DNA of 64,000 nt from an uncultured Tolumonas sp. (GCF_963676665.1 NZ_OY781378.1:898001-962000); one strand, 5' to 3'. Shown: positions 31,603-42,043, numbered from the stretch's first letter. Translations and numbers: made by a program. The notes: generated by a model not told the origin, from the sequence alone.

Positions 31603-33519
31603 ATGCTGATGGATAAGCTGCGCGATGGTGCCCAGGGCCGTATCGCGAAAATTATTTTTTGGTTAATTATTCTGTCATTCGCATTGGCAGGTGTTGGTAG
31701 TTATCTTAACCGTCCGGCCAGTAATGACCCGGCCGTGGTTGATGATGAGGTTATTTCTGCTCAGACATTAGAAAAAAACTATCAGAATGAACGGGCAAAC
31801 ATGCAAGCTCAATATGGCGAAGCAGCTTCTCAATTGCTCGATAATCCTCAATATTTGGCACAATTGAAAAAATCGGTGTTAGATAAACTGATCAATCAAG
31901 CTTTGCTAAACCATAAAGCTTTGAAAGCAGGAATTCGTCTGAGTAATGAACAGGTAAAAGATGCCATTCGTCAGATGCCTGAATTTCAAGTTGATAACAA
32001 ATTCAGTAATGAAAAATTCATCACTACCTTATCGCGAGTTGGTTATACACCTGAGTCATTTGGTAACTCTATGCGTCAGGATCTAGCTCGCCAATTCTGG
32101 TTAGATGGTGTATTGACCACCGAGTTCACTCTGCCTGCAGAAGTCACTCAATTGGAAGCCCTGTATCAGCAAAAACGTGATGTAAAAATGATCACAGTGC
32201 CTGCCGATGCATTTCTCCAACAAGTTAATGTCAGCGATGATGAAATCAATGAGTTTTACAAAACTCACAGTAAAGATTTCATGCAGTCTGAACAGGTTAA
32301 GCTTAATTATGTTCTGTTGAGCGCGGCTGAACTGGCTAAATCTATTCAACCAACGGATAGTGATCTGAAGGCGTATTATCAGCAACATACAGATTTGTTT
32401 ACTGAGCCTGAACGCTGCAAAGTGGCACATATTCTGATCACCAATAAAGATGACAAAGCAGCACAGAATAAAGTGAATGAAGTGCTGGCTAAGTTGAAGT
32501 CTGGTAGTGATTTTGCTCAATTAGCAAAAACTGAGTCTGCAGATACATTATCTGCTCGACAAGGCGGTGAATTAGACTGGTTTGAGAAAGGGGTTATGGA
32601 TCCTGCTTTTGAAAAAGCAGCATTTGCCTTAAATCAGAAGAATGAACTGTCCGCTGTTGTGAAGTCGGCTTTTGGTTATCACATTATCAAGCTGCTGGAT
32701 AAACAAGATGCAACTGTGTTGCCTTATGATAAAGCGCAACAAGTGATCCGCCAAAAATTTGTTGATGAAAAATCACGTGAATTGTATGCGGAACAGCAAC
32801 AGAAATTGTCCGATCTTGGTTTTGAAAACCCAGACTCTCTGGATTCAGTTGCGGAAACGCTAAAATTACCACTGCAAAAAACAGATTTCATTACGTCCAA
32901 ACAGTTACCTGCTGCGATTAATGTACCAGCAGTCGTTACTCAGGCATTTGCTGAAAAATTACGTGATGAAAATACTAACTCAGAAGTCATCACTGTTTCT
33001 GATTCAGCAGTAATGATGTTGCATGTAGTTGATTATAAACCGAGTGCAGTCAAGCCATTAGCTGATGTAAAAGCGTTGGTAATTGCAAAACTACAATCAG
33101 TTAAGGCTGCGGAAAAAGCGCGAGATGCGGCGTTGACATTGCTTGAAAAAGTAAAAGCTGGTCAACCGGTTGATGATTTAGTGGCTAAGTTGAATGCTAA
33201 AGTGGAAGAGAAGGTTGGTTTGACCCGTTTTGCAGGCAATTCTCCGGCCCAATTATCTCAAGCAGTATTCAAACTGGCTAAACCTGCGGATAAAACAATC
33301 AGTGCTGATTTGTATGCCGATGAGCAAGGTAACCAGTCGGTATTGATATTGCAGAAAATTACAGCAGCACCAGAATCTAAAGATACACAACTTCAGCAAG
33401 GTCTGTCACAACAGCTGGTTAAGTTGAGACAAGAACAGCTGTATGGTGCTTTGATTGAGTTGTTACGACAGAAAGCAAGTATCAAATATGCGCCTGTCAG
33501 CACTCAGGCTGCAGAGTAA
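31603..33519 (+). CDS. ppiD: Periplasmic chaperone / PPIase-like protein PpiD
   Basis: 638 residues (E. coli 623). One N-terminal membrane anchor (IAKIIFWLIILSFALAGVGSYL, about 14-35) precedes a large periplasmic SurA-like domain. The parvulin domain is at about 265-365 (CKVAHILITNKDDKAAQNKVNEVLAKLKSGSDFAQLAKTES, GGELDWFEKGVMDPAFEKAAF, SAFGYHIIKLL). It associates with the SecYEG exit and assists early folding of exported proteins. GGAG lies ten bases before the ATG at 31603; an ATG two codons later is possible. Its own terminator follows. Confidence 0.95.
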   Translation: MLMDKLRDGAQGRIAKIIFWLIILSFALAGVGSYLNRPASNDPAVVDDEVISAQTLEKNYQNERANMQAQYGEAASQLLDNPQYLAQLKKSVLDKLINQALLNHKALKAGIRLSNEQVKDAIRQMPEFQVDNKFSNEKFITTLSRVGYTPESFGNSMRQDLARQFWLDGVLTTEFTLPAEVTQLEALYQQKRDVKMITVPADAFLQQVNVSDDEINEFYKTHSKDFMQSEQVKLNYVLLSAAELAKSIQPTDSDLKAYYQQHTDLFTEPERCKVAHILITNKDDKAAQNKVNEVLAKLKSGSDFAQLAKTESADTLSARQGGELDWFEKGVMDPAFEKAAFALNQKNELSAVVKSAFGYHIIKLLDKQDATVLPYDKAQQVIRQKFVDEKSRELYAEQQQKLSDLGFENPDSLDSVAETLKLPLQKTDFITSKQLPAAINVPAVVTQAFAEKLRDENTNSEVITVSDSAVMMLHVVDYKPSAVKPLADVKALVIAKLQSVKAAEKARDAALTLLEKVKAGQPVDDLVAKLNAKVEEKVGLTRFAGNSPAQLSQAVFKLAKPADKTISADLYADEQGNQSVLILQKITAAPESKDTQLQQGLSQQLVKLRQEQLYGALIELLRQKASIKYAPVSTQAAE

Positions 33520-33529
33520 TAAATATATG

Positions 33530-33563
33530 ACAAGGCAGAAGTCTCTTTTCTGCCTTGTTTTTT
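33530..33563 (+). terminator. Rho-independent terminator after ppiD
   Basis: Perfect 11-bp stem ACAAGGCAGAA (33530-33540) and TTCTGCCTTGT (33548-33558), then TTTTTT. Confidence 0.9.
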
Positions 33564-33730
33564 ACTCCATGAATTTAATTGTAATATACCCTGCGGATTC
33601 GTCAGAACTCGTAGGTGAAAGAGGGTCAGACATTGAAAAGAGTGAGTAAGCACAGTATAACGTGCATATACTTTACAGTGTCTGGTGCTTGAGTGGCTGG
33701 TACAACCATCTTTATTAGTTAAGGTCGTAA

Positions 33731-34273
33731 ATGGAAAACAACGAAAAAATCAATAACAGCAAAGAATTGATCGCATACCTTTCTGAACTGTTTCCTGCTT
33801 GTTTTATCGCTACAGGTGAAGCTCGTCCACTGAAAATCGGTATTTTCCAGGATCTTGCTGCTCGCTTGGCTGACGACCCACGAGTATCTAAAACCGTATT
33901 GCGTTCTGCGCTTCGTCAATACACTTCTAGCTGGCGTTATCTGCACGGCTTGCGCCCTGGCATGATTCGTGTTGACTTAGATGGTAATCCTGCTGGTGAA
34001 CTGACCGAAGAACATGTGACGCATGCTAAAACTGCGTTGAAAGAGAGCAAGGATAAAATTTTCTCTTCTCGTCGCAAAGGTGGTAATAAACCAGTTAAAC
34101 AGAAAAAACCTGTGGTTGATCTTTCCACCCTTAAAACCGGACAACAAATCCAAGTGATGGTAGGTAAATCACCTATCACTGGTAATATCAAAGAAATTAC
34201 TCGTGATGATGTTCAGGTTGAACTGGCTACGGGTATGCAGGTGCGTGTAAAAGCGGAACACCTGGTTCCTTAA
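33731..34273 (+). CDS. proQ: RNA chaperone ProQ
   Basis: 180 residues. The N-terminal FinO-like RNA-binding domain spans about 10-115 ([72 protein letters not shown]). A short basic linker (about 116-130) is followed by an SH3/Tudor-like C-terminal domain at about 131-180. E. coli ProQ has 232 residues, the difference being mainly a shorter linker here. ProQ binds structured 3' ends and small RNAs; the gene was first linked to osmoregulation through ProP. It lies 11 bases upstream of prc, as in E. coli. Confidence 0.95.
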   Translation: MENNEKINNSKELIAYLSELFPACFIATGEARPLKIGIFQDLAARLADDPRVSKTVLRSALRQYTSSWRYLHGLRPGMIRVDLDGNPAGELTEEHVTHAKTALKESKDKIFSSRRKGGNKPVKQKKPVVDLSTLKTGQQIQVMVGKSPITGNIKEITRDDVQVELATGMQVRVKAEHLVP

Positions 34274-34284
34274 GGAGCACTATT

Positions 34285-36294
34285 TTGAGAGTAAATTTGT
34301 TCAAGAGCACTGCAGTTGCACTTGGCGTTTTCTATGCGGGGCTATCTTATGCGGTAGCTCCTCCTATATCTGAAGATTCAATACCTACGTTGGCGCAAGA
34401 AGATCAACATGCGATCGCTAGCAAACGTATTGCCGCACTATTTACTCGTAGTCACTACAAACATTTTGTTCTTGACGATCAGATGTCCGAAAAGATTTTT
34501 GATCTCTATTTGCAAGCCTTAGATTATAACCGTAGTGTTTTACTCGCTTCTGATATTGCAAATTTTCAGGCCTTCAGTCATCAATTTGATGATGCATTGC
34601 AAAGTGGTGATTTAAAGAATGCCTACGCGATGTATAACCTGAGTACAAAACGTCGTTTTGAACGTTATGCATATGCACTCTCTTTACTTGATGAACCAAT
34701 GTCATTTGATGTGACAGATAAATATGAGTTTGATCGAAGTAAAAGTGCCTGGGCTAAAAACGACGCTGAAATCAATGAAATTTGGCGCCAACGGGTTAAA
34801 TACGATGCGTTGAATTTAAAATTGGCGGGTAAAAAACCGGCTGAAATTAAAGAGTTACTGACTAAACGTTACAGTAATGCGATTAAACGCCTGAAGCAGG
34901 ATGAAAGCGAAGATATTTTTCAGGCTGTCATGAATGCTTTTGCCCGTTCTATCGATCCACATACCAGCTATTTATCACCGCGAAATGCCGATCGTTTTAA
35001 TTCGGAAATGAATCTTTCGCTGGAAGGGATCGGGGCAGTTCTGCAGGCTGATGATGATTTCACTATCGTTCGCTCGTTGATCCCCGGTGGTCCGGCGGAT
35101 AAAACAAAACTGCTGCGACCAGATGATCGTATCACTGGTGTTGCACAAGAAAGCGGCAAAATCATTGATGTCATTGGCTGGCGTCTCGACGATGTTGTCG
35201 ATCTGATCAAAGGCCGTAAAGGCACTAAAGTCCGTCTGGAAATCCAACGTGGTAAAGGTGCTACTCATCAAACTCAGTTAATTGAGTTAGTTCGTGACAA
35301 AGTGCGCCTTGAAGATCGAGCAGCTAAATCACAAGTCATCAAATCAGAAGGCAAAAAAATTGGTGTGATCGAAGTGCCGAGTTTTTATGTCAATCTGCAT
35401 TTAGATGTACAAAAAGAGTTGGCTAAACTCAAAGCTCAGAAAATTGATGGCTTGCTGATTGATTTGCGTAATGACGGTGGTGGTGCTCTAACTGAAGCGA
35501 CTGAATTGACTGGTTTGTTTATGAAACAGGGGCCAGTTGTTCAGATCCGTGACACTATGGGGCGAGTTGCGGTCAACGAAGATACGGATGGAAAATCATA
35601 TTATGATGGCCCGATGACCGTATTGATTGACCGTTACAGTGCTTCGGCGTCAGAAATATTCGCTGCAGCCATGAATGATTACGGTCGCGCATTGATTATC
35701 GGAGAAAATAGTTTTGGCAAAGGTACGGTGCAGCAGCATCGGGCTTTGGGCAAAATTTATGACTTCTTTGATAATGAACTCGGTCATGTTCAATACACGA
35801 TTGCTAAATTTTATCGTATTAATGGTGGGAGTACTCAGAATAAAGGTGTGCAGCCTGATATCGATTTCCCTCCGTTGATTGATCCTAATGAAACCGGCGA
35901 AAGTGTGGAATTGAATGCATTGCAATGGGATAAAATTGAACCAGCGCAATACACTAAATTAGGTGATTTCACTGCCTTGTTACCGAAATTGAAAGAGTTT
36001 CATCAGCAGCGCGTGAAGAGTGACCCTGAGTTTAAATACGCGGAAGAAGATATCGCTTGGTATCAGGCCGAGAAGAATAAGAAATTTATTTCTCTTAATG
36101 AAGCTGAACGTATCAAAACCCGAGATGAACAGGATAAAAAAGCATTACAACGTGCTAATGAGCGCCTGACTCGTATGGGTAAGCCAATGGTCAAATCACT
36201 ATCGGATATTCCTACAGATATTAAATTTCCAGATGGTTATCTTAAAGAGGCCGCCAATATTACGGCTGATTTAGTCCAGCTGAGTAAATCCTGA
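34285..36294 (+). CDS. prc: Tail-specific periplasmic protease Prc (Tsp)
   Basis: 669 residues. The start is TTG at 34285 with AAGGAG eight bases upstream overlapping the proQ stop. A signal peptide (about 1-24, ending SYAVA) exports it. Domains are an N-terminal helical part, a PDZ domain at about 235-325 and the S41 peptidase core. The catalytic pair is Ser454 in RYSASASEIFAAA and Lys479 in NSFGKGTVQ, spaced 25 residues as in E. coli Tsp. It degrades proteins with non-polar C termini and processes FtsI; it works with the lipoprotein NlpI in enterics. In enteric genomes htpX often follows prc, but here htpX is 12 kb away. Confidence 0.96.
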   Translation: MRVNLFKSTAVALGVFYAGLSYAVAPPISEDSIPTLAQEDQHAIASKRIAALFTRSHYKHFVLDDQMSEKIFDLYLQALDYNRSVLLASDIANFQAFSHQFDDALQSGDLKNAYAMYNLSTKRRFERYAYALSLLDEPMSFDVTDKYEFDRSKSAWAKNDAEINEIWRQRVKYDALNLKLAGKKPAEIKELLTKRYSNAIKRLKQDESEDIFQAVMNAFARSIDPHTSYLSPRNADRFNSEMNLSLEGIGAVLQADDDFTIVRSLIPGGPADKTKLLRPDDRITGVAQESGKIIDVIGWRLDDVVDLIKGRKGTKVRLEIQRGKGATHQTQLIELVRDKVRLEDRAAKSQVIKSEGKKIGVIEVPSFYVNLHLDVQKELAKLKAQKIDGLLIDLRNDGGGALTEATELTGLFMKQGPVVQIRDTMGRVAVNEDTDGKSYYDGPMTVLIDRYSASASEIFAAAMNDYGRALIIGENSFGKGTVQQHRALGKIYDFFDNELGHVQYTIAKFYRINGGSTQNKGVQPDIDFPPLIDPNETGESVELNALQWDKIEPAQYTKLGDFTALLPKLKEFHQQRVKSDPEFKYAEEDIAWYQAEKNKKFISLNEAERIKTRDEQDKKALQRANERLTRMGKPMVKSLSDIPTDIKFPDGYLKEAANITADLVQLSKS

Positions 36295-36303
36295 TAGGCT
36301 ACT

Positions 36304-36335
36304 AAGGGGATGAGAAATCATCCCCTTTCTTTTTT
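36304..36335 (+). terminator. Rho-independent terminator after prc
   Basis: Stem AAGGGGATGA (36304-36313) and TCATCCCCTT (from 36318) with a GAAA loop, then TCTTTTTT. Confidence 0.9.
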
Positions 36336-36427
36336 CTGCATCTTTCCTGCTTCCAGTTGCTCTGTTGCCAGATACTTGTATGATCGGTGGGTCAAAATTC
36401 CGATATTTCACTCAGGGAACAGAGATT

Positions 36428-37612
36428 ATGTCTTTTTTAGGAACTCCATACTCTAATGGTGCGACTCGCGCTATGTTGCTGGGCTCGGGTGAGCTGGGCA
36501 AAGAAGTTGCGATTGAATTACAGCGATTGGGCGTGGAGGTAATTGCGGTTGATCGTTACGCCAATGCACCTGCTATGCAGGTTGCTCACCGTAGTCATGT
36601 GATCTCTATGTTGGATGGTGTGGCATTACGCCAACTGGTGCAACAAGAACAGCCGCATTTTATCATTCCTGAGATTGAAGCTATTGCTACTGAAACTCTG
36701 CAAGAGTTGGAACAAAGTGGTTTCAATGTCATTCCAACCGCGTTAGCTACCCGACTCACCATGGATCGTGAAGGTATCCGCCGTTTAGCGGCTGAAACAT
36801 TAAACTTGCCCACTTCACCGTATTTTTTTGCAGAAACTGAAGCCGATTATCAACAGGCTGTAGAGAAGATTGGTTTTCCTTGTGTGGTAAAACCGGTAAT
36901 GAGTTCTTCTGGTAAAGGCCAGAGTGTGGTGCGCAAACCAGAGCAGGTAGCCACAGCGTGGCAGTATGCGCAGGAAGGTGGACGTGCAGGCCGTGGTCGC
37001 GTGATCGTTGAAGGTTTTGTTCCTTTTGACTACGAAATTACATTACTGACCATCAGCGCGGTCGATGGTATTCATTTCTGTGCACCTATCGGTCATCGCC
37101 AGGAAGATGGTGATTACCGTGAATCATGGCAGCCGCAGATCATGAGCGATGAATTGCTGGCTAAATCGCAGCATGTTGCTCGTGAAGTGGTAAAAGCACT
37201 GGGTGGTTATGGTTTGTTTGGTGTCGAATTGTTTATCAAGGGGGATGAAGTTTACTTCAGTGAAGTCTCTCCACGCCCACATGATACTGGTATGGTAACC
37301 CTGATCTCTCAGGATTTATCTGAGTTTGCTTTGCATGTCCGTGCGATTCTGGGTTTACCAATTGGCAAGATCACGCAATATGGGCCGGCTGCTTCTGCTG
37401 TTATCTTGCGTGAAGGCGATTCCACTGATATTGGCTATGGTAACTTATCATCCGCTTTGGCTTTGATCCCTGGCGCGCAGTTACGTTTGTTTGGTAAACC
37501 TGAAATTGCTGGTCGTCGTCGGTTGGGTGTAGCTTTAGTGCGTGCTGATAATGTTGAATTAGCGATTGAACAAGCGAAACAAGTCGCTGCTGCCGTAGAT
37601 GTGAAATTCTAA
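36428..37612 (+). CDS. purT: Formate-dependent phosphoribosylglycinamide formyltransferase PurT
   Basis: 394 residues from the ATG at 36428; an ATG 63 bases upstream adds a non-conserved leader. PurT is an ATP-grasp enzyme that converts GAR to FGAR using formate and ATP, an alternative to folate-dependent PurN in purine synthesis. N-terminal [48 protein letters not shown] and the metal-binding FGVELF...[15 protein letters not shown] segments match the family. It is preceded by the prc terminator and followed by ogt 15 bases later, so purT-ogt may be co-transcribed. No PurR box is evident. Confidence 0.97.
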   Translation: MSFLGTPYSNGATRAMLLGSGELGKEVAIELQRLGVEVIAVDRYANAPAMQVAHRSHVISMLDGVALRQLVQQEQPHFIIPEIEAIATETLQELEQSGFNVIPTALATRLTMDREGIRRLAAETLNLPTSPYFFAETEADYQQAVEKIGFPCVVKPVMSSSGKGQSVVRKPEQVATAWQYAQEGGRAGRGRVIVEGFVPFDYEITLLTISAVDGIHFCAPIGHRQEDGDYRESWQPQIMSDELLAKSQHVAREVVKALGGYGLFGVELFIKGDEVYFSEVSPRPHDTGMVTLISQDLSEFALHVRAILGLPIGKITQYGPAASAVILREGDSTDIGYGNLSSALALIPGAQLRLFGKPEIAGRRRLGVALVRADNVELAIEQAKQVAAAVDVKF

Positions 37613-37627
37613 TTCAGAGGTAATTCG

Positions 37628-38107
37628 ATGATGATTGCAATCAGTTATTTTCTTTCTCCAGTTGGGTATCTGCGGTTAGAAGCAGATCATGATGGATTGC
37701 AGTCACTGTTGTTAAATAGCCCGCCAGCTGATGAGTTGGCGGCGCTTGCACCTTCACATCCTGTTCTTGTCTTGGCTCATCAGCAATTACAGGAATACTT
37801 TTCTGGTTCTCGTCATGATTTCTCTGTGCCATTAGCAATGACCGGAACTGAGTTTCAATTAGCCGCCTGGCACGCTTTACAAACTATCCCTTATGGAGAG
37901 ACTGTTAGCTATAAAGCAATTGCTGAGCAGATAGGCAGACCAAAAGCGATGCGTGCCGTGGGGATGGCGAATAATCGCAATCCGATTGCTATTATTGTTC
38001 CATGCCATCGCGTGATTGGCGCTAATGGCCAATTAGTTGGCTATGGTGGTGGTTTGGATATGAAGCACTGGTTACTGACGCATGAGAAGCAACATGCTGG
38101 ACAATGA
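37628..38107 (+). CDS. ogt: Methylated-DNA-protein cysteine methyltransferase (Ogt-type)
   Basis: 159 residues. The suicide enzyme removes alkyl groups from O6-alkylguanine and O4-alkylthymine. The acceptor is Cys126 in IIVPCHRVIG. The helix-turn-helix segment YKAIAEQIGRPKAMRAVGMANNRNP with the arginine finger is intact. The short N-terminal domain lacks the Ada DNA-phosphotriester part, so Ogt rather than Ada. AGAGG lies seven bases before the first of two adjacent ATGs. Confidence 0.93.
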   Translation: MMIAISYFLSPVGYLRLEADHDGLQSLLLNSPPADELAALAPSHPVLVLAHQQLQEYFSGSRHDFSVPLAMTGTEFQLAAWHALQTIPYGETVSYKAIAEQIGRPKAMRAVGMANNRNPIAIIVPCHRVIGANGQLVGYGGGLDMKHWLLTHEKQHAGQ

Positions 38108-38140
38108 GTTGGGTCATGATTGATAAATGACGAATGTGAT

Positions 38141-38170
38141 AAGGCCAGTGAAAACTGGCCTTTATCTTTT
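38141..38170 (+). terminator. Rho-independent terminator after ogt
   Basis: Stem AAGGCCAGT (38141-38149) and ACTGGCCTT (38154-38162), GAAA-type loop, then TATCTTTTT. It also lies just beyond the asnS stop on the opposite strand but has no T-run in that direction. Confidence 0.85.
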
Positions 38171-38183
38171 TATCGGATGCAGA

Positions 38184-39584
38184 TTAGTATTCAGCGTTAC
38201 GTGGTGTACGTGGGAATGGGATCACGTCACGCACGTTGCCCATACCGGTTACATATACAACCAGACGTTCAAAGCCCAGGCCAAAACCAGAATGAGGTAC
38301 GGTGCCATAACGGCGCAGATCACGATACCACCAGTAATCTTCTTTATTCAGGCCCATTTCCGCTAAGCGGGCATCCAGCACGTCTAAACGCTCTTCACGT
38401 TGTGAACCACCGATGATTTCACCGATGCCTGGTGCCAGAACGTCCATTGCGGCAACGGTTTTACCGTCATCGTTAAGGCGCATGTAGAATGCTTTGATAT
38501 CTTTTGGATAGTTTTTTACAACCACTGGCGCCTTGAAGTGTTCTTCGGCCAGATAACGCTCGTGTTCAGAAGACATGTCGATACCCCATTCCACTGGGAA
38601 TTCAAAGGTACGACCACTGTTCTTCAGAATTTCGATAGCGTCGGTGTAATCAACCTGAGCAAAGTCAGCGCTGATAAACTGTTCCAGACGGGTGATGGCT
38701 TCTTTATCGACGCGCTCTGCGAAGAATTCCAGATCATCACGACGTTCATCTAACACGGCTTTGAATACATATTTCAGCAGTTTCTCAGCTAATGCGGCAT
38801 TGTCATCCAGATTGGCGAACGCGATTTCTGGCTCAACCATCCAGAATTCAGCCAAATGACGGCTGGTGTTAGAGTTTTCTGCGCGGAACGTTGGGCCAAA
38901 GGTATACACCTTCGACATTGCACAAGCATAGGTTTCCAAGTTCAGCTGGCCAGATACGGTCAGGAAAGCTTCTTTACCGAAGAAATCTTGGTTGTAATCA
39001 ATGGCGCCTTTATCGGTTCGTGGCAGGTTTTCCATATCCAGTGTTGATACACGGAACATTTCACCAGCACCTTCACAGTCAGAAGCCGTGATCAGCGGGG
39101 TTGCGATCCACATAAAGCCTTCATCATGGAAGAAACGGTGGATGGCTTGCGCAATACAGTTACGCACACGGGTCACGGCGCCCATCATGTTGGTACGCAC
39201 GCGTAAGTGAGCATGTTCACGCAGGTATTCTACAGAATGGCGTTTTGGTGCCATTGGGTAGGTGTCTGGATCTTCAACAAAACCTAATACGGTGACACTG
39301 TCAGCCAGAATTTCAAATTGCTGACCGGTGCCTGCAGAAGCCTGAATAACACCTGTTACTTCAACAGAGCAGGAAGTGGTCAGACGCAACACATCATTTT
39401 CGTAATTAGACAGGGTATTCGGTACTACCGCCTGAACCGGGGCGAAACAAGAGCCATCATGGATAGCCAGAAACGAAATACCAGCTTTAGAATCGCGACG
39501 GGTACGGATCCAGCCTTTTACTGTCAGAGTCGTGCCAACGGCATGTTTACCCTGCAGCACGTCAACTACGGGAACGTGAGTCAT
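38184..39584 (-). CDS. asnS: Asparaginyl-tRNA synthetase
   Basis: 466 residues, same length as E. coli AsnS. An N-terminal OB anticodon-binding domain (about 15-110, [24 protein letters not shown]) precedes the class II catalytic core. Motif 2 lies around [29 protein letters not shown] and motif 3 is [15 protein letters not shown] near the C terminus. Class IIb enzymes AsnRS and AspRS are similar; the length and absence of the AspRS GAD insertion favour AsnRS. GGAG precedes the ATG at 39584. It is convergent with ogt. Confidence 0.97.
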   Translation of the reverse strand: MTHVPVVDVLQGKHAVGTTLTVKGWIRTRRDSKAGISFLAIHDGSCFAPVQAVVPNTLSNYENDVLRLTTSCSVEVTGVIQASAGTGQQFEILADSVTVLGFVEDPDTYPMAPKRHSVEYLREHAHLRVRTNMMGAVTRVRNCIAQAIHRFFHDEGFMWIATPLITASDCEGAGEMFRVSTLDMENLPRTDKGAIDYNQDFFGKEAFLTVSGQLNLETYACAMSKVYTFGPTFRAENSNTSRHLAEFWMVEPEIAFANLDDNAALAEKLLKYVFKAVLDERRDDLEFFAERVDKEAITRLEQFISADFAQVDYTDAIEILKNSGRTFEFPVEWGIDMSSEHERYLAEEHFKAPVVVKNYPKDIKAFYMRLNDDGKTVAAMDVLAPGIGEIIGGSQREERLDVLDARLAEMGLNKEDYWWYRDLRRYGTVPHSGFGLGFERLVVYVTGMGNVRDVIPFPRTPRNAEY

Positions 39585-39765
39585 CTGAATTACTTCTCCA
39601 TTTAATACTTATATTTGGCTTAGCCAAGCTGAAAATGCTCTCATCTTACCTTCGTCGGAAAATGTCTCAAGGCTAATGTAGAACTGAGAGAGTATTTTGT
39701 GTCAAAGAGGTGCTTTTTAGCTCAGTCAGCTGCGATTTCGCATTTAATTTATCAGAAATAGCTGT

Positions 39766-40512
39766 TTATTTGTTGTCGGGTAATTTCACCGATAAATGTG
39801 TCATTAGCTGGTTAAAGCTTTCATTAACCTGATCGATTTCGTCATTATGAACGACAGGAAGACGAGTGGAGGTATCATCGAAATCGACGACATCATCAAT
39901 AGCCTGACGTAAATTCTGTAGTCTTAACACAATATGTTTACGCGTGATCGACAACGTCATCAGTAATACACCACTGAAAATGGTTGAAAGCATGATGGCG
40001 GAAATCAAAATGTGCTGTTCTACCATATCCAGCTGTTTATCAAGCGAGTATTCCATGCGGATCGCTGCGACTGGTTTCGCGTCAGAAATGGATTGGGTCG
40101 GCAAATAATAGGGGATAATAGTGACTATCTGAGTTTTGCCATTATGACTTGTAGTCAGTTGCGTTGTTTGCCCTTGTAATGCCAGCTTTTCTTGTTCATC
40201 TGAGGGCAAATTATCGGCAGAAACAGATCCAAAAAAATCATCACCTTGTGTTCGGATCCATTTCACGCGCAGCACATTTTTTTGTTCTGCCAGTGTTTGC
40301 TGATAATGAGTTAGTTGTTCCGGCTGATGGCTGTTGCTGATCAGATCTAAACCATTACGGTAATTCTGCAGTAAGGCAGAGACATGCTCAGTGCCCAGTT
40401 TCAGGACTAATTCGCGCTCACGAAACGCCTGATATAGCGTTGTACTGATCAGTACCAGTGAAAAGATGACCAACAGAATGAAGCAGATTTTCCCGGTAAT
40501 GGAAATGCGCAT
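39766..40512 (-). CDS. Membrane protein with HAMP domain and no output domain
   Basis: 248 residues. Two membrane helices (about 9-28 and 167-190) bracket a periplasmic region of about 135 residues rich in Gln and Thr. A HAMP-like linker follows (about 191-240, RKHIVLRLQNLRQAIDDVVDFDDTSTRLPVVHNDEIDQVNESFNQLM), and the protein then stops after PDNK. No kinase, methyl-accepting, GGDEF or EAL module is attached. The sequence downstream to the asnS start (39585-39765) shows no continuation in any frame, so the end looks genuine. It may act through a partner or be a truncated sensor. The periplasmic ligand is unknown. Confidence 0.75.
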   Translation of the reverse strand: MRISITGKICFILLVIFSLVLISTTLYQAFRERELVLKLGTEHVSALLQNYRNGLDLISNSHQPEQLTHYQQTLAEQKNVLRVKWIRTQGDDFFGSVSADNLPSDEQEKLALQGQTTQLTTSHNGKTQIVTIIPYYLPTQSISDAKPVAAIRMEYSLDKQLDMVEQHILISAIMLSTIFSGVLLMTLSITRKHIVLRLQNLRQAIDDVVDFDDTSTRLPVVHNDEIDQVNESFNQLMTHLSVKLPDNK

Positions 40513-40603
40513 TACAGACTCTCGTTGCCAGAAACCTAGTTAGTCTAACAGAGGGTACTTTTCTGTTCGATGTTTTATTCAGTTGTTGTTTGCCAAAAAG
40601 AAA

Positions 40604-40628
40604 ACCGGAAATGTTGGGCATTTCCGGT
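40604..40628 (-). terminator. Rho-independent terminator after the GH4 gene
   Basis: Perfect 10-bp stem ACCGGAAATG (40604-40613) and CATTTCCGGT (40619-40628); on the minus strand it is followed by TTTCTTTTT. Confidence 0.9.
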
Positions 40629-40708
40629 AAAAGCGCATCCTGCGATTAACACACACGGGTTACAACTCAGCTTACCAAGAGGACGGCGTTATGCCGCCTT
40701 AAACGTTA

Positions 40709-42043
40709 CTATTTCAGGTAGGTTTCGTAGTAGTCCTGAAACTGTGGCATATATTTGATGTTTTCACGGATGGTTTCATCCAATGCGGCTTCCAGTACTT
40801 TACCCGTTTTGACCAGCGGGTTCAGTGTCAGGGCGCGCAGTGCACTTTGATAGTCGCCATTGACTGCTGCATCAATGGTGAAACGTTCGAACGTTTTCAT
40901 TGTTTGCAACATGGCCAGTGTATCTGGTTCAAACGGTGCAACATTCAGCGGCATAGGGCCGGATTTGGTGATCACCGATGTGACTTCAACAGAGCAATCA
41001 TCAGGCAGACCAGCGATGGTGCCGTTGTTGCGCGTATTAACGTGCATCAGTGTACGTTTGTCATTAAAAATTGCACTCATCAGATCACAGGCGGCGTCAG
41101 AGTAGTATTGACCACCACGGCCTTCCAGCTCTTTCGGTTTTACATACAGAGATGGGTTGCTGTAGATCTCAAACAACTTATCTTCCAAACGTTTCACCAC
41201 TTCGCCACGAGTACCTTCCGTTTCTGCTTCGTGTACTGATTTTTTATAGGTGTCGTCAGCACTGAAATAGTAACGCAGATATGGGCAAGGGATCTGGTGG
41301 CGGTTTGCCAGCAGTTTACGTGGCCATTTCAGAGATGGAATATTTTTCGGGTTAAATGCCTGGTTATCGTCGAGGAATTCTTCCAAAACGAAATCCATCT
41401 GATCTTTACCCTGATAATTTACTTGGCGGGCAAAAATGAAGTGGTTCAGACCAGCAACTTGTACAAATACGTCTTTTTCTTCCGCATTCAGCACTTGTGC
41501 GATGCCTTTTTGCATCAGCACCGGTACGTTACACAGGCCAACCACTTTTACTTTGGTATGGCGTAATACGGCTTCAGTCACGATGCCTGACGGATTGGTG
41601 AAGTTCAGCAACCAGGCATCCGGGCTGTATTTTTCGATGTCACGGCAGATGTCTAAGGTCGCAGGAATAGAACGCTGTGCTTTGGCAAAACCACCTAAAC
41701 CGTTAGTTTCCTGACCCAACATGCCGTGTTTCAGGGAAATGCGCTCATCACGAATACGGGCATCTAAACAGCCAACACGGAATTGCGAACACACAAAATC
41801 AACGTCGGTTAAGGCTTCTTTGCGATCTTGCGTCAGAATAACTTTTACTGGCAGTCCGGCATGTTCAAACATACGGCGGGTCAGGGATAGAATGATTTCT
41901 GCTTTATGCCAACCTTCATCGATATCAACCAAACGAACTTCAGTGATTGGAAGTTGGCTGCTGCGTGCAATTAAACCGTCAATCAATTCTGGGGTATAGC
42001 TGGAACCGGCACCGATAATGGCAATTTTCAGATCTTTTTTCAT
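40709..42043 (-). CDS. GH4 6-phospho-glycosidase (ChbF/CelF-like)
   Basis: 444 residues from the ATG at 42043 (AAAGGA ten bases upstream); longer frames overlap the promoter palindrome. GH4 enzymes use NAD+ and a divalent metal to hydrolyse phosphorylated disaccharides by a redox mechanism. The N-terminal NAD-binding GAGSSYTPELIDGL is at about 11-24. NFTNPSGIVTEA is at about 147-158, metal ligand Cys171 is in GLCNVP, and His201 is in GLNHF. Cysteine at the CNVP position and overall similarity suggest a 6-phospho-beta-glucosidase of the cellobiose/chitobiose type, but substrate stereochemistry cannot be read from this. No PTS transporter is adjacent. It is divergent from a LysR regulator. Confidence 0.9.
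   Translation of the reverse strand: MKKDLKIAIIGAGSSYTPELIDGLIARSSQLPITEVRLVDIDEGWHKAEIILSLTRRMFEHAGLPVKVILTQDRKEALTDVDFVCSQFRVGCLDARIRDERISLKHGMLGQETNGLGGFAKAQRSIPATLDICRDIEKYSPDAWLLNFTNPSGIVTEAVLRHTKVKVVGLCNVPVLMQKGIAQVLNAEEKDVFVQVAGLNHFIFARQVNYQGKDQMDFVLEEFLDDNQAFNPKNIPSLKWPRKLLANRHQIPCPYLRYYFSADDTYKKSVHEAETEGTRGEVVKRLEDKLFEIYSNPSLYVKPKELEGRGGQYYSDAACDLMSAIFNDKRTLMHVNTRNNGTIAGLPDDCSVEVTSVITKSGPMPLNVAPFEPDTLAMLQTMKTFERFTIDAAVNGDYQSALRALTLNPLVKTGKVLEAALDETIRENIKYMPQFQDYYETYLK

Noticed and set aside
36336-36427. PurR operator before purT
   Set aside because: No 16-bp palindrome resembling ACGCAAACGTTTGCGT is present in the gap.
38136-38183. Terminator for asnS on the minus strand
   Set aside because: The hairpin there has a T-run only in the plus direction, so it is assigned to ogt.
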